64,000 nucleotides of DNA, taken from the NCBI RefSeq assembly GCF_000427665.1, contig NZ_ATYL01000003.1, positions 62,001-126,000 on the forward strand, read 5' to 3'. Position 1 is the stretch's first letter, and the number at the start of each line of letters is the position of its first letter. Origin of the DNA: Geminicoccus roseus DSM 18922 (GTDB taxonomy: Bacteria; Pseudomonadota; Alphaproteobacteria; Geminicoccales; Geminicoccaceae). Position numbers and translations under genes: made by a program. This document shows, in pieces, positions 7,384 to 15,692 of the stretch. The notes below the pieces were generated by a model. The model was not told the origin of the DNA and ran no database searches. It was given only the letters and a program-made list of their open reading frames with translations.

Positions 7384-8247
7384 TCAGGTCACTGCCGCAG
7401 GGATCGGCGGACACCGTTCGATCAGCCGGTCGATCCGGCTTCGCGGCAAGCCGAAGAACTGCTCGAGATCCCGGGCATACTCCTCGAGATCGTAGAGGCT
7501 GAGGCCGGCTTTGGCGAATGCCGTGAACTGAAGGCTATCCGGAAGCCTGAAGTAGCGCATTTGGCCAGGATCCTGAGCGGACACGACCAGGGCGTTCTCT
7601 CGATCGAGATGCGCGACCGCATCGAGGATTGCCTCGACGCCCTCGTGATAGGCGCGGAGCACGTGCCACATCATGGATCGGCCAGCCTGGATCGGCATCT
7701 GCCGGATCGTGACGACCGGGCCAGTATCGATGCCGGCGTCGACGAGGTGCAGGGTGATGCCGATCTCCGGACATCCTGCCAGCATCTGCTGAAAGATGGC
7801 GAAGAGCCCGCCATAGCCCGGCAGGGGCCCAGGATGCAGGTTGAGAATGCCATGGCGCGGCAGTTCCAGCATCGCCTTGCGGAAGACCAGGCTAAATCGG
7901 CTGGAGATGACGAGGTCAGGCTCGAAAGCTTGGGCCCGGCCGAACCCGTCGCCATCGTTGATACGGTCGATCGATGCCATGGGGATTGTCAGGTCGCGCG
8001 CGAGTTCCCGGAAGGTCCGCAGGCGATTTTTGGTCCGTCCCTCCTGCTCAAGGATTGGAAACAGCATCGTCAGGGGCAGGTCACGCTCAAGAAACTTGAG
8101 CGTCGCCAGCTCGGGAGCACTTCGCTCCGCCGGCCGAGTGCGCTCGGTGAGCAGCAGTTCGACTTCATGCCCCGCAAGGGCCGGGAGGAGCCGGTTCATT
8201 GCGATCAGGCTTGGTAGATCTGCCTTGGTGCAGACAAGAATTCGCAA
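7384..8247 (-). CDS. Formyltransferase-domain protein (methionyl-tRNA formyltransferase-like)
   Basis: A protein of about 287 residues with the formyltransferase fold. It begins LRILVCTKADLPSL and contains the catalytic-region signature GILNLHPGPLPGYGG (Asn and His of the N-H-D triad) followed by GITLHLVDAGIDTGPVV, whose Asp would complete the triad. The family uses 10-formyltetrahydrofolate to formylate an amino group; here the acceptor is unknown, since it is neither a full-length Fmt nor GART. The C-terminus lacks the Fmt OB domain. The start is TTG 8247 (GGAAG about 11 nt upstream); GTG 8277 is an alternative. It lies just before STAS on the same strand and divergent from the sensor operon. 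Confidence 0.75.
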   Translation of the reverse strand: MRILVCTKADLPSLIAMNRLLPALAGHEVELLLTERTRPAERSAPELATLKFLERDLPLTMLFPILEQEGRTKNRLRTFRELARDLTIPMASIDRINDGDGFGRAQAFEPDLVISSRFSLVFRKAMLELPRHGILNLHPGPLPGYGGLFAIFQQMLAGCPEIGITLHLVDAGIDTGPVVTIRQMPIQAGRSMMWHVLRAYHEGVEAILDAVAHLDRENALVVSAQDPGQMRYFRLPDSLQFTAFAKAGLSLYDLEEYARDLEQFFGLPRSRIDRLIERCPPIPAAVT

Positions 8248-8470
8248 TAGCCCGGTCTTCCGTCTGCCAGGAGACACAGTTTTCGCAGCTGGCCCCGACC
8301 GTTCGGATGCACGGCTGCTTGAAGCGAGGGACAGGTAGCCAGTATGGTTTCCGCTGTCCATCCGCCCCAATGCGGTCGCATTGTGCTCCGGCCGCAACGT
8401 AGGCATTTGCGGCCGGGTCTTAGCGGCAACTTCGTCGGGATGTCGGTTTGAGCGGACGGCGGAGAGGCTG

Positions 8471-9241
8471 ATGTTATCCGGAACATCCCTGGTCGGGCGC
8501 CTGGCGCTGACTGCCTTCGTGATTGTCCTGGCCAGTCTCGCCCTCTCTGCAACGCTCAATCTGCTCAAGTTCGAAAAGGTAGTCCGCCAGAAGGAGCAGG
8601 CGCGTTTCGAGTTCCTGACCCGCGATCTCGCCTCCACCATCCAGGACGGCATGCGGATCGGGCTGCCGCTCAATGCGCTCCGCTCCCTGCAGCCACTGAT
8701 CGACCGCCGCCGTACCATCGACCGGCTGATCGAGTGGATCGTGATCTTCGATGACAAGGGGCGCCGGCTCTACACCACAGACCGGACGGCGGCGGTGGAC
8801 CAGCCCGTTCCAGCGGCATGGCAGGAGGCAAGCCGCCTTGAGCCGGGGCAGGTTGCACAGCCCGTGCGACTGGACGTGCCGGTCATCGTGGTACCCCTTG
8901 TGAACCTGTTCGATCGTCCGGTGGGTGGGCTTGCGGTTGGCTACAGCGAGAGCGGCATCGAGCAGACCATGCTCGCCATCCGGGTCATTCTCGGCCAGGC
9001 CATCCTCGAGGCGAGCGTGCCGGCGGCGGTCGTGCTGATCCTGGGCGTGGCGATGGTCATGCACCGGACCCGCAGGCGCATGCGGGCGAGCACGGTAGCG
9101 GTGATGAGCGCCATCGACGGATCGGCGGATCGATCGTCGACGAGCGGGGGTGCACCGGACCCTGTCGCCAGCGTCATCAGCGAGACCCTCGACCGCCTGG
9201 CGCGCACGGAGCGCCACATCGAACGGGCAGATCTCCCGTGA
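8471..9241 (+). CDS. Two-helix membrane sensor protein with periplasmic domain
   Basis: A 256-residue inner-membrane protein. A first transmembrane helix (about 8-30) is followed by a periplasmic domain of about 140 residues, a second helix (about 175-198), and a short cytoplasmic tail without HAMP or kinase domain. The periplasmic part contains GLPLNALRSLQPLID and EWIVIFDDKGRRLY, a CHASE/PAS-like pattern that recurs in the next gene. ATG 8471 has GGAGAG 5-10 nt upstream. Its stop overlaps the next start (GTGA), so it is translated as part of the 8471-14541 operon. It has no output domain and is probably a sensor subunit working with the following MFS fusion or the SpoIIE protein. No named family was recognised. 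Confidence 0.7.
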   Translation: MLSGTSLVGRLALTAFVIVLASLALSATLNLLKFEKVVRQKEQARFEFLTRDLASTIQDGMRIGLPLNALRSLQPLIDRRRTIDRLIEWIVIFDDKGRRLYTTDRTAAVDQPVPAAWQEASRLEPGQVAQPVRLDVPVIVVPLVNLFDRPVGGLAVGYSESGIEQTMLAIRVILGQAILEASVPAAVVLILGVAMVMHRTRRRMRASTVAVMSAIDGSADRSSTSGGAPDPVASVISETLDRLARTERHIERADLP

Positions 9242-11433
9242 GGGTCTCGACACGCAACCAGGTGGCCAGCGCCCTGTCCGGCGAACGACATAACAGCACC
9301 AGCGGTGGCGAAAGCATTGCCCTGGTCTTCCTGGTGGTCGCGGTGCTGGTGCTTTCGACGCTTTATGTCGCAAACCGGGCGCTCGACGCATTCAACCGGG
9401 AACTTCTGCCGCTCATGGATCGAGAGGCCGAGGCGGTCTCCAGCTCGATAGCGGCCACGGTCGAACGGGCAGTCGAGCTGGGGATACCACCCAAGGAACT
9501 CGTTGGGGTCGAACCCTTCCTTGAGGAATTCCGACGTCAGCTTCCAAGCCTTGGCTACGTGGCGCTGGTCGATGCCGATTCGGTGATGCTGCACGGCATC
9601 GGACCGGAGCTCCCATCCTTTGAGGCCCTGCTTGGAGCCGGCCTGATTGCACGTCCGGATCAGATCGTCCTGCCCAGCCAAGATGGAACGGAGCAGGATC
9701 TGTCATTGCGAGCCGTCAGCACGACGTTAGCCGAAATCCGTGACACGGCCTGGCCGATCATGGTCCCGAACCAGGAGCCGCTGGTGCTGCATGTCGGCTC
9801 TTCGAGCAGCGTCTATGAGATGCAGATCAGCGACGTCCGCTGGGATGTCTGGATCGTGCTGCTGGTCTCCGTGCTGGCGACCTATGAAATCCTGATCTTC
9901 CTGCTGGCCCGCTCCGCGGTGGCCCCGTTGGAACTGTTGGGCAGGGCGACCCGGGAACTGATGGAGGGCCGGTGGACCAGGTCCGTGCCCGTGGTGGGAG
10001 CCGACGAGAGCCGCCAGCTCCTGGGTGCGTTCAATCTCGCGGTGCGTACGGTGAACGAAGCCTATGGGCGTGTGATGTGGAAGGCGGAGGAGGTGGCCAG
10101 GGAAGGCCGTGCCACCGGTGAGCGGATCGCTCGGGAGCTTGCCGAGCTCGGCCGTGGACTGTCGTTCGCACCCGATGGGCTCGGACGGCTCACCGCTCTG
10201 CCGAACGCGGTCATGGCACGTACGCCCCTGTTCATTTTCGTCTTCGCGGAGCAACTGCCGACATCGTTCATGCCGCTCTATGCCAGGACCCTCTATACGC
10301 CGCTGCCCTGGCTGGGGCCGGCTATCGCGATCGGGCTGCCACTCTCGGCCTTCGTGGCTGCCGTCGCCATCGCAACCCCCTTCGGTGGATGGTGGGTCGG
10401 GCGCATCGGCAGTCGGCGGGTCTTCCTGGCAGGCGCCGTTCCGGCGATTCTCGGGCATATCCTGGCAGGGCTGGCCGATGGCCTCACGATGCTGATCGTC
10501 GCCCGTGTCATCGCCGCGATCGGCTACGCGCTGGTGACGATCGCCTGCCAGCATCATTTGGTGCGTGTGGCGGCAGAAGGGCGGCAAGCAGGGAGTCTCG
10601 CGGTCTTTGTTCTGGCGGTGGTGACCGGAACAATCTGCGGCATGGCGATCGGGGCCGTACTGGCCGACCGTCTGGGCTATACCAGCACGTTCATGGTCGC
10701 AGCGGGCCTGGTGCTGGTTTCGGCGCTGCTGGCGGGATGGGTGCTGCCGCGGGAAGAGCGGGAGGAGTCGAAGGACCAACCAGCAGCCCAGGCGGCTGGT
10801 GGACGTGGCTGGTCCCTGGCGCTTCGCTCGCCGCGCTTCCTCGCCATCGTGCTGCTCGCCGCGATCCCGGCCAAGATCGGGCTGAACGGCCTCGTCTACT
10901 ACCTGGCGCCCCTTTATCTTGCGGACGTCGGGGTGACCCTGCCGGCGATCGGGCGCACCATCATGATGTACTCGATCGGCATGTTGGTCGCGATCCGCGC
11001 CGGGGCCTGGCTCGCCGATCGCCGCCACCTCTATCTGTTGCCGATGGTGCTGATGGGGCTCGCTGCCACGGCAGGGGTGCTGTTCGTGCCGGTCCTGGGC
11101 GTCGAGGCGGGGATGCTTGTCGCGGTTGCAGCCCTGGGTTTGGGCCATGGGCTCGGCAGCGCCCCGATGCTGGCAGCGGTGCCGGCCATGTGCCGAGGGC
11201 CTGATGGCCGACGAGATTCGGCGGTCCTGCTGGGCTTCCTGCGCAGTGGGGAGCGGATCGGCAGCATGCTTGGACCGATGATCGCCGCCACGCTCCTGGC
11301 CGGCGCGGGATCGCAGGATGCGCTGTTCTGGTTGGGCATGATCCCCGGGGCCGCTGCCATTCTGCTGGCGGCCGTGGGGCTGCTCTCCCCCGGTCGTGGT
11401 CTGATCCCGGCAGCCCGGGAAGCAAGCCCATGA
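9238..11433 (+). CDS. Sensor-HAMP-MFS transporter fusion protein
   Basis: A 731-residue membrane protein joining two usually separate parts. Residues 26-46 and 204-224 are transmembrane helices flanking a periplasmic sensor domain (about 47-203); 225-275 resembles a HAMP domain (SAVAPLELLGRATRELMEG); a helical linker follows (280-310). From about 328 to 725 there is a 12-helix major facilitator with MFS loop motif GGWWVGRIGSRRVFLAG and further segments such as LADRRHLYLLP. It suggests a transporter gated by a periplasmic signal, or a receptor using an MFS fold. GTG 9238 overlaps the previous stop. The next gene starts inside its last codons (ATGA). Charged loop residues typical of MFS are retained, so transport remains plausible. 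Confidence 0.85.
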   Translation: MRVSTRNQVASALSGERHNSTSGGESIALVFLVVAVLVLSTLYVANRALDAFNRELLPLMDREAEAVSSSIAATVERAVELGIPPKELVGVEPFLEEFRRQLPSLGYVALVDADSVMLHGIGPELPSFEALLGAGLIARPDQIVLPSQDGTEQDLSLRAVSTTLAEIRDTAWPIMVPNQEPLVLHVGSSSSVYEMQISDVRWDVWIVLLVSVLATYEILIFLLARSAVAPLELLGRATRELMEGRWTRSVPVVGADESRQLLGAFNLAVRTVNEAYGRVMWKAEEVAREGRATGERIARELAELGRGLSFAPDGLGRLTALPNAVMARTPLFIFVFAEQLPTSFMPLYARTLYTPLPWLGPAIAIGLPLSAFVAAVAIATPFGGWWVGRIGSRRVFLAGAVPAILGHILAGLADGLTMLIVARVIAAIGYALVTIACQHHLVRVAAEGRQAGSLAVFVLAVVTGTICGMAIGAVLADRLGYTSTFMVAAGLVLVSALLAGWVLPREEREESKDQPAAQAAGGRGWSLALRSPRFLAIVLLAAIPAKIGLNGLVYYLAPLYLADVGVTLPAIGRTIMMYSIGMLVAIRAGAWLADRRHLYLLPMVLMGLAATAGVLFVPVLGVEAGMLVAVAALGLGHGLGSAPMLAAVPAMCRGPDGRRDSAVLLGFLRSGERIGSMLGPMIAATLLAGAGSQDALFWLGMIPGAAAILLAAVGLLSPGRGLIPAAREASP

Positions 11434-12440
11434 GGCACCGTCTGCTGGACCGGCGCAGCCTGCTGGGCGGTGCCGCCGCTACCGGCATGCTGCGAGCAAC
11501 CCCTGGCCGGTCCCAGGACAAGGCCTGGAAGATCATGATGATCACCTGGCGCGGCTGGGAAGACGCCTGCCAGGGTTTCGCGGACTATTTCACCGAGCGG
11601 AATGTGCCGGTGGAACTGATCCTGCGTGATGCCGCCCGCAATCCGGAGATGGTCAGCCGGCACGTTGCCGAGGCCAAGGCAACCCGGCCGGATCTCGTCT
11701 ATCTCTGGGGTACCACCACGGCGATGGTGGCACTCGGTCCTTTCGATGCCGTCGATCCGGCGGTGCATCTCGCCGACGAGATCCCGGCAGTGTTCAACAT
11801 CGTCACCGAGCCGGTGTGGAACCGGATCGTGCCGTCGCTGGAGCATCCTGGTCGCCGTGTCACCGGGACGCTGTACATCACCGGCGTCGGGCAACAGCTC
11901 ACCACGCTCACGGCCTACCGCCCCTTCCGGTCGATGGGGGTCACCTACAGCCCGATCGAGGGCAACTCACGGGCCGTGGTCGAGCTGCTTGGGCAGGAGG
12001 CTGAGCGGCTGGGCTTCGAGTTGATCGACCGGCCCGTCCCACTGGACGATGCCGGCAAGCCGATCGCCTCCGCCATTCCGCAGAAGGTCCGCGAGATCGC
12101 GGAGGCAGGAGCGCAATGGCTCTATATCGCGCCGGACAGTTTCCTGAACGCCAACAAGCTGCCCCTGACCGAGAGCGCGCTTTCTCTGGGCCTGCCGAGC
12201 TTCACCTCGACCGAACCCTACATCCTTCAGGCGCACGCCCTGTTCGGGCTGGTCAGCCGCTACTACGCGGTGGGCCAGTTCACCGCCTTCAAGGCCGAAC
12301 AGATCCTTCAAGGCAGCGACCCGGCGGCCATTCCGGTGGAGCCTTTGGCGCGGTTCTCGCTGATCGTGAACGTGCAGACCGCCAACCGGCTGCGGTTCTA
12401 TCCGCCTCTGTCCCTGCTCCGCTACGCCGAGACTGTCTAG
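11430..12440 (+). CDS. ABC-type periplasmic substrate-binding protein (PF04392-like), no cognate transporter
   Basis: A 336-residue exported binding protein of the ABC_sub_bind (PF04392) type. The N-terminus has a twin-arginine-like signal (DRRSLLGGAAATG) with cleavage probably near residues 25-30. The two-lobe fold is suggested by segments such as ATRPDLVYLWGTTTA, EIPAVFNIVTEPV and the hinge-region AQWLYIAPDSFL. No permease or ATPase gene is beside it. Instead it lies between the sensor-MFS fusion (ATGA overlap) and the HAMP-SpoIIE protein (1-bp gap). It is therefore more likely a ligand receptor that presents its substrate to these membrane sensors, comparable in idea to LuxP or ChvE. The ligand is unknown. 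Confidence 0.85.
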   Translation: MRHRLLDRRSLLGGAAATGMLRATPGRSQDKAWKIMMITWRGWEDACQGFADYFTERNVPVELILRDAARNPEMVSRHVAEAKATRPDLVYLWGTTTAMVALGPFDAVDPAVHLADEIPAVFNIVTEPVWNRIVPSLEHPGRRVTGTLYITGVGQQLTTLTAYRPFRSMGVTYSPIEGNSRAVVELLGQEAERLGFELIDRPVPLDDAGKPIASAIPQKVREIAEAGAQWLYIAPDSFLNANKLPLTESALSLGLPSFTSTEPYILQAHALFGLVSRYYAVGQFTAFKAEQILQGSDPAAIPVEPLARFSLIVNVQTANRLRFYPPLSLLRYAETV

Positions 12441-12441
12441 G

Positions 12442-14541
12442 ATGCTCCTCAGGGTCCGTCTCGTTCTGGTGCTGCTCCTGGTGATCGTCTCGATCACCGG
12501 AATCGTGGCCACCGCTGCCTCGATCATCGCCGATGGCATCGGGCGGGATGCCAACCGGATCGAGAGAACGGCGCAGCTCAAGGTGTGGGAGGCCACGGTT
12601 CGCGCCGAGGCGGCTTCGCTTGTCCGGATGGCCCGGGAGATCGCCGACGATCAGGCCTTCAGCCAGGCTCTCGCGCAGGGCGACCGGCTGGCCGCCGCCT
12701 CCTTCCTTGAGGCCCGGGTGGAAGCGTTGAGCGAGGAGCAGCCGTTCGATCGGGTCGATCTGATCGGACCGGATGGCCAGCTCATGTGGACCAGCATCGG
12801 TCACGCCGAGGATCGCGCCCTGGTGGATGTGCGCCGGCTGGCGCCCGAGGCGCAGGCCGGACCGGACATCTGGATAGGCCTCCAGCCCCAGACCGGCGAG
12901 CAGCTTGCCCCGACGGTGGTGCTGTCGATGGAGGGCGGCAGTCTCGCGATCAGCCGGGCGCTCGGACCCACCGTGCTCGCCTTCGCCGAAACCTATGGCG
13001 GCAGCGCCTACCTGATGACCGCCCGCTCAGATCTGATTGCCGCGACCGACGAGCGGCCCTGGCAAGCCCTGCAGGTTGCCTATCGAAGCGGTGACATCGA
13101 CCCGGTCATCCCGGATGCGGACGGACGGATCTACAAGGCGCGCAGCGTCCAGACCTTCGACATGTCGGGGTCGCCCGCTGCCCTGCTGATAGCGCTGCGC
13201 GACGTGACCGCGGAACGGGAGCAGCGGTGGCTGATCACCAGCGTCACCATCGTGAGCTGCACGCTGGTCGTCCTGATCGTGGTGGGACTGGTGTACGGCT
13301 GGCTGCGGCACAGCCTGGAACCTCTGGAGGAACTGGCGCTGGTGGTGCAGGCCATTGCGCGCGGCAATCTCCTGCTTTCGCCAGCTCTGCCCAAACGGAA
13401 TGACGAGATCGGAGGGATAGCGCGAGCGGTGGCGGTGCTGCGCGAGGGAGCGATCGACCTGGAGCGGATCCGCTTCCGCCATTCCAGGGAGCGGCGACGC
13501 TCGGAGGCGCTGATCCGGGAAAAAATGCAGGAACTGGCCGCGACCCTGGAGAGTCAGGCCCGCCGCGAGATGGAGCACGATCTGGCCCGGATCGAGGCCG
13601 GCAGCAGGGCTGCCGGCGCCGATGCCGACGGCGCTACGCCGCTGGCCGTCGCTTTCGAACATATGACGGCCAGGGTGCTCGCCCAGTCCAGGGAACTCTC
13701 GAGCCTGCTTGCCGAGCGGACCCGCGATCTGGAGAGGCTGAAGGAAGCGGTGCGCGAGCGGGAGGAACTGGTTCATCTCCGCCAGGAGCTTTCGATCGCG
13801 CGCGACCTGCAGCTCTCTACCCTTCCGGCTCAGTTCCCGGCCTTCCCCAATCATCGTGAGTTCGACGTGTATGCGGCCATGCGGCCGGCCGAGGAAGTCG
13901 GCGGGGACTTCTACGACTTCTACCTGATAGACGACGACAGGATCGCCGTGGCGATCGGCGACGCCTCGGGCAAAGGCGTGGCTGCCGCGATGTTCATCGC
14001 GATCGCGCGGAGCCTGATCAAGGCGGCGTGCCTGCAAGGCGCGGGGCCGGCGGAAGCGATGCGTTTCGCCAATGGCGTGCTGGCGTCCGACAATCCGCAG
14101 ATGATGTTCGCGACGGCGCTGCTGGCGATCCTCGACACTCGGACCGGTCGGCTTCGTCTTGCCAATGCCGGCCACAATCCGCCGTTCCTGCGCCGCTCGG
14201 ACGGCAGCCTGTCGACCTTCGAAGAGTTTCTGGGGCCAGCACTCGGCGTATCCGACCAGGTTGACTTCGAAGAGCGCACGATCCCGCTCAGGGAGGGCGA
14301 TCTGCTGTTCCTGTTTACCGACGGGGTCACCGAAGCAGCCGATCACCAGGAGCGGTTCTTCGATACGAAGGGGCTGGAGGTCGCTCTCTCCGGCCTGCCG
14401 GCCGGCAACCCCCGAAGGGCGGTCGAGGATGTTCAGGCGGGGCTGGATGCATTCACGGCGGGAGCCGCACAGGCGGACGACATCACCATGTTGGCGCTGG
14501 AACTGCGTGAGCTGAAGCGGATCCAGGCCCTGGCCGCCTGA
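12442..14541 (+). CDS. Membrane sensor HAMP-SpoIIE (PP2C) serine phosphatase
   Basis: A 699-residue inner-membrane signal transducer. Helices at about 5-27 and 264-288 enclose a large periplasmic sensor domain; a HAMP domain follows (about 289-340), then a coiled coil (340-455) and a SpoIIE/RsbU PP2C phosphatase (about 470-690). Phosphatase motifs include EEVGGDFYDF and AIGDASGKGVAAA with the metal-binding Asp residues, LANAGHNPPFL, FLFTDGVTEA and the C-terminal ADDITMLAL. GGDF here belongs to PP2C and is not a diguanylate cyclase motif. Its likely substrate is a phosphorylated STAS protein such as that at 6929-7270. ATG 12442 lies 1 bp after the previous stop. It is the probable cytoplasmic output of the operon. 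Confidence 0.92.
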   Translation: MLLRVRLVLVLLLVIVSITGIVATAASIIADGIGRDANRIERTAQLKVWEATVRAEAASLVRMAREIADDQAFSQALAQGDRLAAASFLEARVEALSEEQPFDRVDLIGPDGQLMWTSIGHAEDRALVDVRRLAPEAQAGPDIWIGLQPQTGEQLAPTVVLSMEGGSLAISRALGPTVLAFAETYGGSAYLMTARSDLIAATDERPWQALQVAYRSGDIDPVIPDADGRIYKARSVQTFDMSGSPAALLIALRDVTAEREQRWLITSVTIVSCTLVVLIVVGLVYGWLRHSLEPLEELALVVQAIARGNLLLSPALPKRNDEIGGIARAVAVLREGAIDLERIRFRHSRERRRSEALIREKMQELAATLESQARREMEHDLARIEAGSRAAGADADGATPLAVAFEHMTARVLAQSRELSSLLAERTRDLERLKEAVREREELVHLRQELSIARDLQLSTLPAQFPAFPNHREFDVYAAMRPAEEVGGDFYDFYLIDDDRIAVAIGDASGKGVAAAMFIAIARSLIKAACLQGAGPAEAMRFANGVLASDNPQMMFATALLAILDTRTGRLRLANAGHNPPFLRRSDGSLSTFEEFLGPALGVSDQVDFEERTIPLREGDLLFLFTDGVTEAADHQERFFDTKGLEVALSGLPAGNPRRAVEDVQAGLDAFTAGAAQADDITMLALELRELKRIQALAA

Positions 14542-14646
14542 TCTCGGGACCCTCGCTGCGTGCAGGGCAACCCTGTCCCGAGGGGCCTGCCTCGGCGGCC
14601 GCTGCTCGGTTATGGTGCGAAGGGTTTCTCTTTGACTGAGTGTTCA

Positions 14647-15363
14647 ATGATCCGCACGCTTCTGTTCGATCTTGACGGCACCCTGGTGGATACCGAGCAT
14701 CATCACTATCAGGCGTTCGAGATTACGTTCGGCCGTCTCGGCGTAGTGTTTGACCGGAATATCTACGACAGCCGCATCCTGGGCGGCGCCACGACCGCCA
14801 TTGCCGCCGAATTCCTGCCTCATCTCCCCACCGATGCTAGGATGCAGGTGATGGAGGACAAGGAAGCACTCTACCGGGAGATGCTGACCGATCTCGTGCC
14901 TCTGCCCGGTGTGCTCGAGTTCCTGGACCTGGCTGAGCGCATGGGCCTGCGTCGGGCCGTAGTGACCAATGCCCCCTTCGCCAATGCAGAGAAGGTTTTG
15001 ACCGGTGCAGGAATCCTGGACCGGTTTGAAGGCATCATCAGCGCCGCCGAGCTGTCGGATGCGAAGCCCCATCCACTGCCTTACCTGACGGGCCTCGAGC
15101 TTCTCGGCGGACGCCCGGAGACCACGATCGCCTTTGAGGACAGCCGAGCAGGACTACGTTCCGCTGTGGCGGCGGGCCTGACTGTGGTCGGCATCGAGAC
15201 GGTGCTGTCCCGGCAGGAGATCCTGGACCTGGGCGCGGCTCTCGCCGTGGCCGATTATCGGGATCCTCGGATCCTGGACCTGCTTGAGAATGTTCCGTCT
15301 GGACCTGAGGCTGGATGTCCGTCTGGCCATGCCGCGCTTGCAACTGCTGAGACAAGCGATTGA
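14647..15363 (+). CDS. HAD-superfamily hydrolase (phosphoglycolate phosphatase / beta-PGM-like)
   Basis: A 238-residue cytoplasmic phosphatase of HAD subfamily I with a helical cap. Motif I is FDLDGTLVDTEHHHYQ (nucleophile Asp and general acid Asp), motif II is VVTNA, motif III Lys lies in DAKPHPLPY, and motif IV is FEDSRAGLRSAVAAG. The start at ATG 14647 places motif I at the N-terminus as usual; an upstream in-frame extension is not family-like. Such enzymes hydrolyse small phosphoesters, for example phosphoglycolate or sugar phosphates; the exact substrate is not visible. It follows the SpoIIE gene by 105 bp and may be separately transcribed. Confidence 0.88.
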   Translation: MIRTLLFDLDGTLVDTEHHHYQAFEITFGRLGVVFDRNIYDSRILGGATTAIAAEFLPHLPTDARMQVMEDKEALYREMLTDLVPLPGVLEFLDLAERMGLRRAVVTNAPFANAEKVLTGAGILDRFEGIISAAELSDAKPHPLPYLTGLELLGGRPETTIAFEDSRAGLRSAVAAGLTVVGIETVLSRQEILDLGAALAVADYRDPRILDLLENVPSGPEAGCPSGHAALATAETSD

Positions 15364-15692
15364 ATATCCTCATCTAGTAACTCCTGAAGCATCACCGAAG
15401 CAGGTACTGGAAGCCTCATCCACCGCTCGAATTTGAGGCGGGCGCCTTTTCTCGCGGCCAAGCCGGAGGCGACTGTTTGGTTTGGCCGTTCCTGCAAACC
15501 AGAACGCGTTGCCGGTAAGGGCGCGGCAACCAGTTCGGCCACAGCGAGTTCCTCGGCCGGTCCGGCTCTGAAGCTAGGTGTGGGAAGGTGTGATTTCCGT
15601 TGACCGGATTATGATCCTATAATAGGTATGGAGGAAGCGTATGATTGCAGTCCCATTGAGGGGTGCCCGTCTGGCTTCTGGAGCGTACTGCC
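15364..15692. other. Intergenic stretch with two small hairpins
   Basis: No gene is supported here. Two adjacent hairpins are visible: GGTTTG/CAAACC (15479-15484, 15495-15500) and GTTGCCG/CGGCAAC (15508-15514, 15524-15530). They may form a terminator for the HAD gene or a leader structure. The AT-richer stretch around 15590-15650 is a reasonable place for the promoter of the large Ig-like protein. Confidence 0.4.

Noticed and set aside
13882-13925. GGDF motif read as a diguanylate cyclase
   Set aside because: It lies in EEVGGDFYDF of a SpoIIE/PP2C domain, followed by the other PP2C motifs; no GGDEF domain is present.
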